Positions 42,725 to 49,610 of a stretch of DNA of 64,000 bases are shown piece after piece. The translations under genes and the position numbers were made by a program. This stretch comes from Eikenella exigua (GTDB taxonomy: Bacteria; Pseudomonadota; Gammaproteobacteria; Burkholderiales; Neisseriaceae), in the NCBI RefSeq assembly GCF_008805035.1, contig NZ_CP038018.1, positions 1,178,001 to 1,242,000 of the forward strand. Reading direction: 5' to 3'. The notes below the pieces were generated by a model, which was given only the letters and a program-made list of their open reading frames with translations, was not told the DNA's origin and ran no database searches. Numbering within the stretch: the stretch's first letter is position 1; each line of letters opens with the position of its first letter.

Positions 42725-43747
42725 TTATCCTCTCAACAGTTGAAGCACCCAAGCCAGCTGGGCGGCATTGAGCGAGGATTTGAAACGCTCGTTGCCCATC
42801 ATCTGCCGCAGCGCCACACGGGCAATATCAGGATGGGCGGCCTGCGCCTTATCCACCGCCACCGAAGCCATGCGCGAGAGCATGGCTTTGCCTTGGTTGG
42901 CATTGAAGCCGGCATTGGGGGCGACGAATTTGCCGTTAATGCGGATGCCGGTGCGCCGGGCATGGCGTTCTTCGCCGGTATATTGGTTGACACCAATGTC
43001 CACGGTTTGGGTTTCCAGCTGCGGGCTGGGTTTTACCCGGTCTGCCCCACGGCTGCGTGATAAGGGTCGAACCCGGCAGCGGCAGCGGTAGTCCAAGGGC
43101 GGATACAGGCTGTCCCACACCGGGTCGTCGGCGGCATAAACGCTGCCGTGCAGCAGGCGGTGGGTCTCGCGGGTGCGCTCGTCGTTGACTGCCACGTATT
43201 CCCAGTAAGGGTGGGTATCTATCGCATCCATCATCTCGGCATAACGCCCGGCCATATAGGCCGACTGCATATTGGTCAGGTAGATGGTTTTCAGGCGGTG
43301 CGGGCTGCCCAGTCGCACGGTTTGGATTTCGCCGGTGTCCGGGTGCGGCACGTCCTGCCTGCCCCACCAGCCTTTGGCCTGCAATATCGGCGTCAGCTGC
43401 TCGCTGAACTGCTCCAAGGTCTGCCCGCTTTCGGCGGCTTTGACCACGGCGGCATAGATATCGCCGACTACATCCATGCGGACGGTTTTGGCCACGGTGA
43501 AGGCGGTGACGTGCGCATCATCCAACATGTCCTGCCAGTCCCACGATACGTTGATGCCCTTCTGCTGCAGATAGCCGCCCACAATGCAGCCGTAGCTCCA
43601 CCACATCCACTCCACCGGTTCGGGTGCCATGACAAATTTGTAAGTCATCACGGCGTAGGCCACGTTGGCCCATACCTTGGTATGGCTGGCTTGGCCGCTG
43701 GACGGGTTGGTAAACGCGCCGGCCAGCCAGTTTTTAAGGCTATTCAT
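42725..43747 (-). CDS. Chimeric phage gene: holin-like N-terminus fused to head morphogenesis protein (gpF/SPP1 gp7)
   Basis: 340 residues. Residues 1-60 (MNSLKNWLAGAFTNPSSGQ..., YAVMTYKFVMAPEPVEWMWWSYGCIVGGYL) form a small hydrophobic phage protein of the kind found in Mu-like lysis cassettes. From about 61 the sequence is a Mu gp30/SPP1 gp7 head morphogenesis protein that lacks its own N-terminal half: FTVAKTVRMDVVGDIYAAVV, TIYLTNMQSAYMAGRY, YVAVNDERTRETHRLLHG and the DYRCRCRVRPLS end. The joint, near 43570, implies that terminase, portal and the first part of gp30 were deleted and the frames happened to match. Confidence 0.8.
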   Translation of the reverse strand: MNSLKNWLAGAFTNPSSGQASHTKVWANVAYAVMTYKFVMAPEPVEWMWWSYGCIVGGYLQQKGINVSWDWQDMLDDAHVTAFTVAKTVRMDVVGDIYAAVVKAAESGQTLEQFSEQLTPILQAKGWWGRQDVPHPDTGEIQTVRLGSPHRLKTIYLTNMQSAYMAGRYAEMMDAIDTHPYWEYVAVNDERTRETHRLLHGSVYAADDPVWDSLYPPLDYRCRCRVRPLSRSRGADRVKPSPQLETQTVDIGVNQYTGEERHARRTGIRINGKFVAPNAGFNANQGKAMLSRMASVAVDKAQAAHPDIARVALRQMMGNERFKSSLNAAQLAWVLQLLRG

Positions 43748-43923
43748 CTTCCAGCCTTTCTGCGCCGTTTGGCGGCGCGTCTGGCGGCAGCCACACCGCT
43801 GCGGCGGCCGCTAAGCAGGTAGCTCCCCGCGCCGACCGAATATTCCAGCCGGGGTGCGGAATGGGTCAGGCTCGGCAATACGGCAGACAGTGCCAGCGCC
43901 ACCAATGTTTTTTTCTCTTTCAT
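43744..43923 (-). CDS. Small exported phage protein of the lysis cassette
   Basis: 59 residues, read on the minus strand from the ATG at 43923: MKEKKTLVALALSAVLPSLT then HSAPRLEYSVGAGSYLLSGR and a very basic tail of Ala/Arg/Lys. The start looks like a signal peptide. Its ATG overlaps the stop of the amidase fragment (ATGA-type) and its stop overlaps the ATG of the chimeric gene, so it is translated in series with both. In related Mu-like prophages small proteins of this kind lie between endolysin and holin; the exact role is unknown. Confidence 0.65.
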   Translation of the reverse strand: MKEKKTLVALALSAVLPSLTHSAPRLEYSVGAGSYLLSGRRSGVAAARRAAKRRRKAGR

Positions 43924-44252
43924 GCTTTGACCTCTTCGGCAATAGCGTTAGCGATGGCTCGGCAGATGCTCCATTTGGTTTGTTTCCATTTAACAAGGTC
44001 GCCATCATTGGAGATAAAGAACGGTTCGAGGATGATGCCGCCGGCTTGGGCGTAGGCCAGACGACTGTGTTGGCCGGCATTGTCGGGCTTGTAGCCGTCT
44101 TCGCCGCGCAGCTTCCAGCCTGTGGCCTGTTCCACAGCACGGCACAGGCGCTGGCAGGCGGCTTTGTTTTTTGGGGTAGATAAGGCTTCGATGCCTGTCG
44201 CGGTTTTATTGAGTGCCGCATTGGTGTAGAACTCGACGGCCAGGCGGCTGCC
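43920..44252 (-). pseudogene. N-acetylmuramoyl-L-alanine amidase, C-terminal fragment (phage endolysin)
   Basis: Read on the minus strand: LAVEFYTNAALNKTATGIEA, PKNKAACQRLCRAVEQATGW, QHSRLAYAQAGGIILEPFFI and a tail with SICRAIANAIAEEV. This is the second half of an Amidase_3-type endolysin; the N-terminal half with the first zinc ligands is missing. Homology ends abruptly near 44250, where a protein on the other strand is also truncated. No proper start codon or ribosome site is visible for the fragment. Confidence 0.75.
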
Positions 44253-44575
44253 TTTATACCTGCTACTCCGCTTCCATCCGCGATAAAGGCGTGCGCTGCA
44301 AAGTGATGCCGCTGCCAGCGGCTAAATGGGACTTGATCCCGCTGCCCTCCGTCCCTGAGGTACACGAGCAGCTGCAGAGGGTGTGGACGTCCACCGAGGG
44401 GCAGGGCTACGACCTGATGGGCGCATTGGGTATCGCCTTCGGGCTGCCGCAAAACCGCCGCCGCTGGTTTTGCTCCGAGTGGTGCGCCACCGCGTTGAGG
44501 CTGCCTGAAAGCTGGCGCTGGTCGCCCAACGACCTCGCTGTTATCGTACCCGCCCTATATAAGGAGGAGGCATAA
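44243..44575 (+). pseudogene. Phage cysteine-peptidase-like protein, 5'-truncated
   Basis: Plus-strand frame with CYSASIRDKGVRCKVMPLPA, WTSTEGQGYDLMGALGIAFG and WFCSEWCATALRLPESW, then a good C-terminus ending LYKEEA. The pattern of a GYDLxG helix followed by CSE resembles YiiX/NlpC-P60-type phage proteins encoded near head genes. The N-terminal part is missing and the frame upstream of 44243 belongs to the amidase fragment on the other strand. AGGAGG at 44561-44566, within the last codons, could serve a lost downstream gene. Confidence 0.6.
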
Positions 44576-44577
44576 AA

Positions 44578-44600
44578 ATACCCGCCACAGGGGCGGGTAT
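44578..44600. terminator. Hairpin after the truncated peptidase gene
   Basis: ATACCCGCC pairs with GGCGGGTAT over 9 bases with a 5-base loop, immediately after the stop codon. No clear T-run on the plus strand; A-run on the left suggests termination of minus-strand transcription or both. Confidence 0.5.
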
Positions 44601-44741
44601 ACGCAATAAGTAGGACGGCGGCGCGGCCGGTGTTTGCCCACCAAACCGCGCCAGCCACGCAGAGATAGCCTGCATGACCCAAGGCCGCCACCTCTAGAGG
44701 CGGGCGGATTCTAACATACTGGTAATGTGGGAGCTGCAAAA

Positions 44742-44924
44742 ATGCAATATCGTTGCAAAAACTGCAATAAGCTGTTGGCCAAAGGCGAGGGGCAATTGGA
44801 AATCAAATGCCCGCGCTGCAAAGCGGTCAACCAATTTGGTTCTTTAACAACCCGGAGTGCCCGTGAGCGCCAAACTTCAAGGAACAAGCATCATGGGCAA
44901 CACCCATCCCATCAGTCCGCTTAG
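44742..44924 (+). CDS. Com-like zinc-finger protein (phage Mu Com family)
   Basis: 60 residues. MQYRCKNCNKLLAKGEGQ then IKCPRCKAVNQF is the two-CxxC zinc finger of Mu Com, a small RNA-binding protein that opens the mom mRNA for translation. The C-terminal half is rich in Arg, Ser and His. The ATG at 44742 is chosen because it matches family starts. The 3' part overlaps the start region of the adenine methyltransferase gene, so Com may regulate that gene in place of mom. Confidence 0.8.
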   Translation: MQYRCKNCNKLLAKGEGQLEIKCPRCKAVNQFGSLTTRSARERQTSRNKHHGQHPSHQSA

Positions 44925-45705
44925 GGGCTGGCTGGGCGGCAAATACCGCCTGGCCGGTACCATCATTCCGTTAATCCCGTCAGACCACACCTGCTACGCC
45001 GAAGTGTTCGGCGGTGCGGCATGGGTGCTGTTCAAAAAGCCGCCATCCAAAGTGGAGGCCATCAACGACATCAACGCCGATGTCATCAACCTATATAGGT
45101 GTGTTCAAAACCACCTGCCCGAGCTGCTGCGGCAGGCCGAATACCTGTTGCCCAGCCGCGATGAGTATTGCCGGCTGCAGCATTGCAATCCCTCCACCCT
45201 GACCGACATCCAGCGTGCGGTGCGCTTCCTCTATCTGCACCGCATGGGTTTCGGCGGTAAGGTAGCCGAGTTCTGCTGCGCTGCCACCAGCACCCGCCCG
45301 CCCAAATTCCGCGCCGACCGGTTGGCCGAGGAGCTGCAACACAGCCACCGCCGCCTGCAGGGTGTGATGCTGGAGCGGCTCAACTACGATGACTTCATCG
45401 CCCGCTACGACAAACCCGGCACCTTCTTTTACATCGACCCGCCGTATTGGGACTGTGAGACGATGTACGGCAAAGGCATCTTTGCTAAGGCTGACTTCGA
45501 ACGGCTGGCCGAGCAGCTACGCCACATCAAAGGGCGCTTCCTGCTGTCGATTAACGACGTACCTCCCATTAGGGAGATTTTCACCGGCTTCCAGTTTAAA
45601 GAGGTCAGCCTGCGCTACAGCATCAATAAGGAGATTACTACCGAGGCTGACGAGCTGTTGATTGCCAACTACCCCATCACCACGGAGCAGGCGAAGTCAG
45701 CTTGA
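44893..45705 (+). CDS. D12-class N6-adenine DNA methyltransferase (Dam-like)
   Basis: 270 residues. SPLRGWLGGKYRL near the start is the SAM-binding FxGxK-like motif, FGGAAWVLFKKP follows, and the catalytic motif DPPYWDCE lies at about residue 182. Family members include T4 and E. coli Dam; phage copies protect DNA from host restriction. Three starts are possible: GTG 44857, GTG 44863 (GGAG 5 bases before) and ATG 44893 (AAGGA 9 bases before); I list the last as the shortest. It overlaps com by 32 bases or more. The recognition site cannot be told. Confidence 0.88.
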   Translation: MGNTHPISPLRGWLGGKYRLAGTIIPLIPSDHTCYAEVFGGAAWVLFKKPPSKVEAINDINADVINLYRCVQNHLPELLRQAEYLLPSRDEYCRLQHCNPSTLTDIQRAVRFLYLHRMGFGGKVAEFCCAATSTRPPKFRADRLAEELQHSHRRLQGVMLERLNYDDFIARYDKPGTFFYIDPPYWDCETMYGKGIFAKADFERLAEQLRHIKGRFLLSINDVPPIREIFTGFQFKEVSLRYSINKEITTEADELLIANYPITTEQAKSA

Positions 45706-45711
45706 TGTAAA

Positions 45712-45737
45712 AAATCCCACCAAGTAAGGTGGGATTT
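45712..45737 (+). terminator. Terminator of the methyltransferase gene
   Basis: AAATCCCACC/GGTGGGATTT, a perfect 10-bp stem with a 6-base loop, 6 bases after the stop codon. Confidence 0.75.
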
Positions 45738-45764
45738 GTAACGTTGTTGCACAGGGTGCAATAA
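45735..45764 (+). repeat. Right 30-bp direct repeat flanking the Mu-like remnant
   Basis: Begins TTTGTAACGTTGTTGCAC and ends GGGTGCAATAA. Partner of 42180-42209 (25 of 30 identical). Together they enclose every phage gene found here. Confidence 0.65.
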
Positions 45765-45916
45765 TATCAGGACTGATTTATCGCGCCGAAGTGGGGATAT
45801 TTATCGCGCGCGGCTTCATGTACCTCATAAAACGGTATCGTGCGATATGGCTGAGGCAGCTTGCCCGGCGTTAGGGCAGGCCTCAGCTATCAACGATTAA
45901 ATTTTTATACTTCTAA

Positions 45917-46759
45917 TCAGCCCTGAGAAATAATATGGACATCCCGCTGCGGGAAAGGAATATTGATATTGGCGGCGCGCAGGTTTTCCACCACCTGCTC
46001 GTTCAGGCCGAAGCGGAATGCGCCCAAATCGGCTTCGTTCGTCCACGCCCACAATGTGATTTCGATGGCGCTGTCGCCCAGGTTGGTGATGTATGCCACG
46101 GCCTGCCTGTCTTTGGTCTGCACACACAGGGGATGCTCTGTGGCGGCTTTCAATACGGCGGCTTTGGCGGCTTTCAAATCGCAAGCGTAATCCACACCCA
46201 CCACCACCTGCACGCGGCACAACGGGTTGGAAGAACGGTTTACAATGCTGTTACTCATCACCACGCTGTTTGGCAAAATAACTTCTTCGTTATCCGGTGT
46301 ACTCAGCGCGGTCTGCACCATTTTGATTTCGCTCACGGTACCTTCAAAACCGTTCACCCTAATGAAATCGCCCACTTTGAACGGGCGGAACAGGATAATC
46401 AGCGCGCCGGCGGCGAAGTTCGACAGTTGGTCTTTCAGCGACAGGGCGACTGCCAAGCCAGCACCGCCAATTAAAGCGGTAACTGATGTAGTGGGAATGC
46501 CCAGCTTGCCCAGTGCAGCAATAATAATGAGGATTAACAAACCAATATTAGCCACATTACCGAGAAAGCTGACCAGCGTCTTATCCACTTTGGCACGTAT
46601 CAAAGTGCCCTTCATCAAAATAACGAGGCGGGCAGCTATCCATTTACCAATAAGGAAAATCGCCAGCGCAGCAACCAAATTGGTGCCAAATGCCATGCCG
46701 ACTTCGATAAGCCGTTCCCAGCCGGAATTTGAAGAGAGTTGTTGAATATCCAAATCCAT
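45917..46759 (-). CDS. mscS: Small-conductance mechanosensitive channel, MscS family
   Basis: 280 residues, close to E. coli MscS (286). Three N-terminal helices, with the pore helix TM3 in TTSVTALIGGAGLAVALSLKDQLSNFAAG, followed by the cytosolic beta domain (FKVGDFIRVNGFEGTVSEIKMVQT, PDNEEVILPNSVVMSN) and the alpha/beta domain (RVQVVVGVDYACDLKAAKAAVL). It releases solutes under hypo-osmotic shock. Start MDLDIQQLSS at 46759 chosen by similarity to short MscS proteins; the frame to 46867 lacks homology. Confidence 0.93.
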   Translation of the reverse strand: MDLDIQQLSSNSGWERLIEVGMAFGTNLVAALAIFLIGKWIAARLVILMKGTLIRAKVDKTLVSFLGNVANIGLLILIIIAALGKLGIPTTSVTALIGGAGLAVALSLKDQLSNFAAGALIILFRPFKVGDFIRVNGFEGTVSEIKMVQTALSTPDNEEVILPNSVVMSNSIVNRSSNPLCRVQVVVGVDYACDLKAAKAAVLKAATEHPLCVQTKDRQAVAYITNLGDSAIEITLWAWTNEADLGAFRFGLNEQVVENLRAANINIPFPQRDVHIISQG

Positions 46760-46867
46760 GATTTTTATCTGTGTGTGGTTAAAAAAGAGAATTCTAAACA
46801 AGGAAATCTGAAAACCAAAGCGATAGTTTAGAGTGAACCATTCAGCGTTTGATAAAACAGTCTGCAA

Positions 46868-46893
46868 AGGCTACCTGAAGTTTCAGGTAGCCT
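46868..46893. terminator. eikDUS palindrome between two minus-strand genes
   Basis: Two uptake sequences fused head to head, 19 bases after the BtrH-domain gene stop at 46912, followed on the minus strand by a T-rich stretch. Confidence 0.65.
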
Positions 46894-46911
46894 TTCATCT
46901 TGCCCTCTATC

Positions 46912-47916
46912 TTATTTCGCAATATGCAGCAAGCCGCGCCACAGTTTTTCTTCCCTATCCGCAATTTCGCGCAGGAAGGCGGCGATTTGGGCGCAGCCTT
47001 GTTCGCTCGGGCGGCGGCATTGTTTCACGCACTGGCTGGCCAGCTGCCGCCATTGGTCGCCGATGGCGGTCATTTCCTGCGAGGCGGTTTGCAAGGCGGG
47101 GTTGGCGCAGGCATCGGCGGCCTGCTCTAAAAAATAGGCGTAAAGATAGCGGAAGCCGGCGCCGCCGGTGCCGATTTCTTCCTGCATGCGAACGAGATGA
47201 CCGAGCCACAGCTTTTGGTATTTTTCCGGCTCTTGCGGCAGGCGTTCGATTTTCTTGGCCACGGTGCGGATGCCGCGCACGCCCACGAAAAACACGGGGG
47301 CGAGCATTTGTTTGGCGTTTTTGCGGATGGCGGCATACAGCAGGGCTGGCAGGCGTTCGGCCAGCTGCTGCTTTTGCGGCAGGCTGGCGGTGTCGAGCGT
47401 GTACATCAAGCCTTTGCCGGCCAGGGCGCCTTTGGCAAAGCGGGCGCGCTGCAAATCGGCGGCGGCGCAGCGCTGGGGCGTTTCAAACACGGGGTCGCTA
47501 ATTAAATAATCCCCGCCTTCGCGGCCATACACCAAAAGATTGTGGGCGTTGAAATGAAAGCGCATTTCAGGCGGGAAAAAAGGCAGCCAATACACGGAGG
47601 TTTGCAAACCGGCAATCTGCCCGCGCAAAAGCGCCTCATCCAGCGCAGCCGCACCACGCTCGGCTTGGGCGAATTTGCGCATATCGAGCTTCACACCGAG
47701 GGCGCGGCAAACGTTTTTGATGATGCCGCGCGGGGCGATGCGGTAGGAAATCAGGGGCATACCGTTGAGTTTGACCACGGGCAGATACACAAAGGTGAGC
47801 GCATGAGCTAGCCCGAATACCATCGCTTCGTTCATGGCGCAGCCGTGGTGGGTGAGGAGGGCGGACATCACGCCGCTTTCGCAGTGGGCGGTGTGTTGGT
47901 GGGTGAAAGTGGTCAT
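46912..47916 (-). CDS. BtrH N-terminal domain / DUF4872 protein
   Basis: 334 residues. The opening HTAHCESGVMSALLTHHGC, then EAMVFGLAHALTFVYLP, matches the BtrH N-terminal domain, a thiol-protease-like fold whose Cys-His acts as an acyltransferase in butirosin biosynthesis. Later HFNAHNLLVYGREGGDYLISDPVF adds the expected His and Asp. The C-terminal helical half (about 185-334) corresponds to DUF4872. The acyl donor and acceptor are unknown. I recall such genes beside FabH-like ketosynthases and ABC transporters in other genomes; here the nearest ketosynthase is 13 kb away. Confidence 0.75.
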   Translation of the reverse strand: MTTFTHQHTAHCESGVMSALLTHHGCAMNEAMVFGLAHALTFVYLPVVKLNGMPLISYRIAPRGIIKNVCRALGVKLDMRKFAQAERGAAALDEALLRGQIAGLQTSVYWLPFFPPEMRFHFNAHNLLVYGREGGDYLISDPVFETPQRCAAADLQRARFAKGALAGKGLMYTLDTASLPQKQQLAERLPALLYAAIRKNAKQMLAPVFFVGVRGIRTVAKKIERLPQEPEKYQKLWLGHLVRMQEEIGTGGAGFRYLYAYFLEQAADACANPALQTASQEMTAIGDQWRQLASQCVKQCRRPSEQGCAQIAAFLREIADREEKLWRGLLHIAK

Positions 47917-48446
47917 GGCGGTGGCGGTGGTTACGGGGAGGCAGATGATACGTGAAAAATGGGGCGGATGGAATTTCAGGTAGCCTATATTACGGCAGAC
48001 GGGATAAAACCTACTGCTTCAGGTAGCCTTGAACATCTAACAAGATAAATACAGTTAACTCTCCCTTAAACCTATCGGTCTTGCCACCCGTCTGCTGGCA
48101 CAGCCGAGCGGAGCGCGGTTTTTCGGGGAACAAGGGCTTGCATGTTCGAAGCGGCGAAGCCGCAAGTTGCGAGCCAGCCCGAAAAACCGCGTGGAGTGAG
48201 GGAGGTTTGGCGAAGCCAAACCTGTGCCCGCAGTCGCCTTTCTTTTGCTTCCTTTTCTTTGGCGAAGCAAAGAAAAGGAAGTGCCCGCGCCGGCATGATG
48301 CGCAAAGGTGAACAAATTGCACATAGTAAAAGGCTACCTGAAAAGCTAAAAGGTTCGAAACTACAAATGTCGGCATAGATCCACCGGGTTCACTCTTTCA
48401 GGTAGTCTTTAATGCACGGGCAGGCTACCTGAAACGCCTCTGTCTA
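47917..48446. other. Intergenic region with a palindrome-rich extragenic element
   Basis: 530 bases with no supported gene. A block from about 48055 to 48320 is packed with small palindromes: GGTTTGGCGAAGCCAAACC (about 48206-48224) and CCTTTTCTTTGG...CAAAGAAAAGG (about 48252-48279), plus GCGGCGAAGCCGC near 48150. Several short frames cross it in all phases, as expected for a structured repeat and not a gene. DUS copies lie at both edges. Confidence 0.55.
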
Positions 48447-48974
48447 TTAGCCCAGCCAATCAGGCTGCACCTGATGCCTGCCCTGTTCGTGGTCGAGCAG
48501 CCATTGTTTGCGCTGCAGGCCGCCGCCGTAGCCGGTGAGGCTGCCGTCTTTGCCAATGACGCGGTGGCAGGGAATGAGGATGGAGAGGCGGTTGGCGCCG
48601 TTGGCGGCGGCCACGGCGCGCACGGCGGCAGGGTTGCCGAGCTGTTCGGCCAGCGCCTGATAATGAGTGGTTCCGCCGTAGGGGATGGTTTGCAGCACGT
48701 TCCACACCCGCCGCTGAAACGGGCTGCTGGGGGCGTGCAACGGCACGCTAAACTCGCGGCGCGCGCCTTGGAAATATTCGCCCAGCTGGGTTTGCACTAG
48801 GTGGGTGTGTTCGTTTTCGCCTTGCTTGGTTTGGCAGCCGAGCAGGCGCTGAAGATCGCGCAATTCATCGTCGATACGCTGACTGCCGGCAAATTCGAGC
48901 AAGCACAGGCCGCGTTCGCTGGCGGCGGCAAGGATATTGCCCAAGGGCGAGGGGAAGGCGTGCAGATAGAGCAT
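48447..48974 (-). CDS. ogt: Methylated-DNA-protein-cysteine methyltransferase (Ogt)
   Basis: 175 residues. Suicide repair of O6-methylguanine through Cys136 in ILIPCHRVIG; the helix-turn-helix and Asn hinge region FQRRVWNVLQTIPYGGTTHYQALAEQLGNPAAVRAVAAANGANRLS precedes it, and GSLTGYGGGLQRKQWLLDHE closes the active site. The length fits a stand-alone Ogt rather than an Ada fusion. Start MLYLHAFPSPLG is typical. Confidence 0.94.
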   Translation of the reverse strand: MLYLHAFPSPLGNILAAASERGLCLLEFAGSQRIDDELRDLQRLLGCQTKQGENEHTHLVQTQLGEYFQGARREFSVPLHAPSSPFQRRVWNVLQTIPYGGTTHYQALAEQLGNPAAVRAVAAANGANRLSILIPCHRVIGKDGSLTGYGGGLQRKQWLLDHEQGRHQVQPDWLG

Positions 48975-49093
48975 GGGCTTGTGGTTGGGTTTAGATAAGT
49001 GTTCGCTGAACAGAAACTCTGCAATGTTTTCAGGTAGCCTGCCGTGTCGGCAAAAGGCTACCTGAAAGCGTGGCTGCTGCGAAGTTAAAAGGT

Positions 49094-49351
49094 TTACAGC
49101 GCGGTAAAACAGGCTGCCAAACCCAAAAAGATGCCCGGCACGTTGGCCACCACAATCGGCCAGTCGCGCGGCTTTTTAAACAGGCCGTAGCCAGTCCACA
49201 ACGTGCAGTTCACAAAAGCCACGAGGGGCTGCACCGGATTGCCTTTATGCCCGGCCAGGTTGTCGGCAATCTGCGGAATGTAGGCCACATACATGCCCAC
49301 AGCCATGATGCTGGCCACGATGCCTAAAATTTTGATTTGTTTTTCAGTCAT
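49094..49351 (-). CDS. SemiSWEET family small sugar transporter
   Basis: 85 residues with three transmembrane helices (about 8-28, 40-58, 62-84), the size of bacterial SemiSWEETs that work as dimers. MYVAYIPQIADNLAGHKGNP is the family PQ motif, and WTGYGLFKKPRDWPIVVANVPGIFLG contains the conserved Trp and Asn residues of the sugar pocket. Transports sugars down their gradient; the sugar is not known. Monocistronic between DUS copies. Confidence 0.9.
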   Translation of the reverse strand: MTEKQIKILGIVASIMAVGMYVAYIPQIADNLAGHKGNPVQPLVAFVNCTLWTGYGLFKKPRDWPIVVANVPGIFLGLAACFTAL

Positions 49352-49610
49352 TATTTTTACCTCTTAACAGTGAGTCAGACGTTTCATGCCGGTATGCGCC
49401 GGCTTCCCGGTTTCAGGTAGCCTTCCTATGCAGGCTACCTGAAAGCGCGCAATTATAAAACTCCATTTCCCTCTACCTACAAGGCGCACTACAAAACTTA
49501 ACTTGTTCTTTCACGATGGTTTCAGGTAGCCCTACACTCCCGCAGGCTACCTGAAAACCCTTGCTTGCTTTACAATTACGGCGTTTAGCAACCGAAACAC
49601 CAGCCACACC

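Noticed and set aside
44213..44242. ATG start of the plus-strand phage peptidase frame
   Set aside because: This part belongs to the amidase fragment on the other strand; the peptidase homology starts after about 44243.
48081..48378. Several short frames between the BtrH-like and ogt genes
   Set aside because: They overlap in all phases over a palindrome-rich repeat; none has a ribosome site or protein-like composition.
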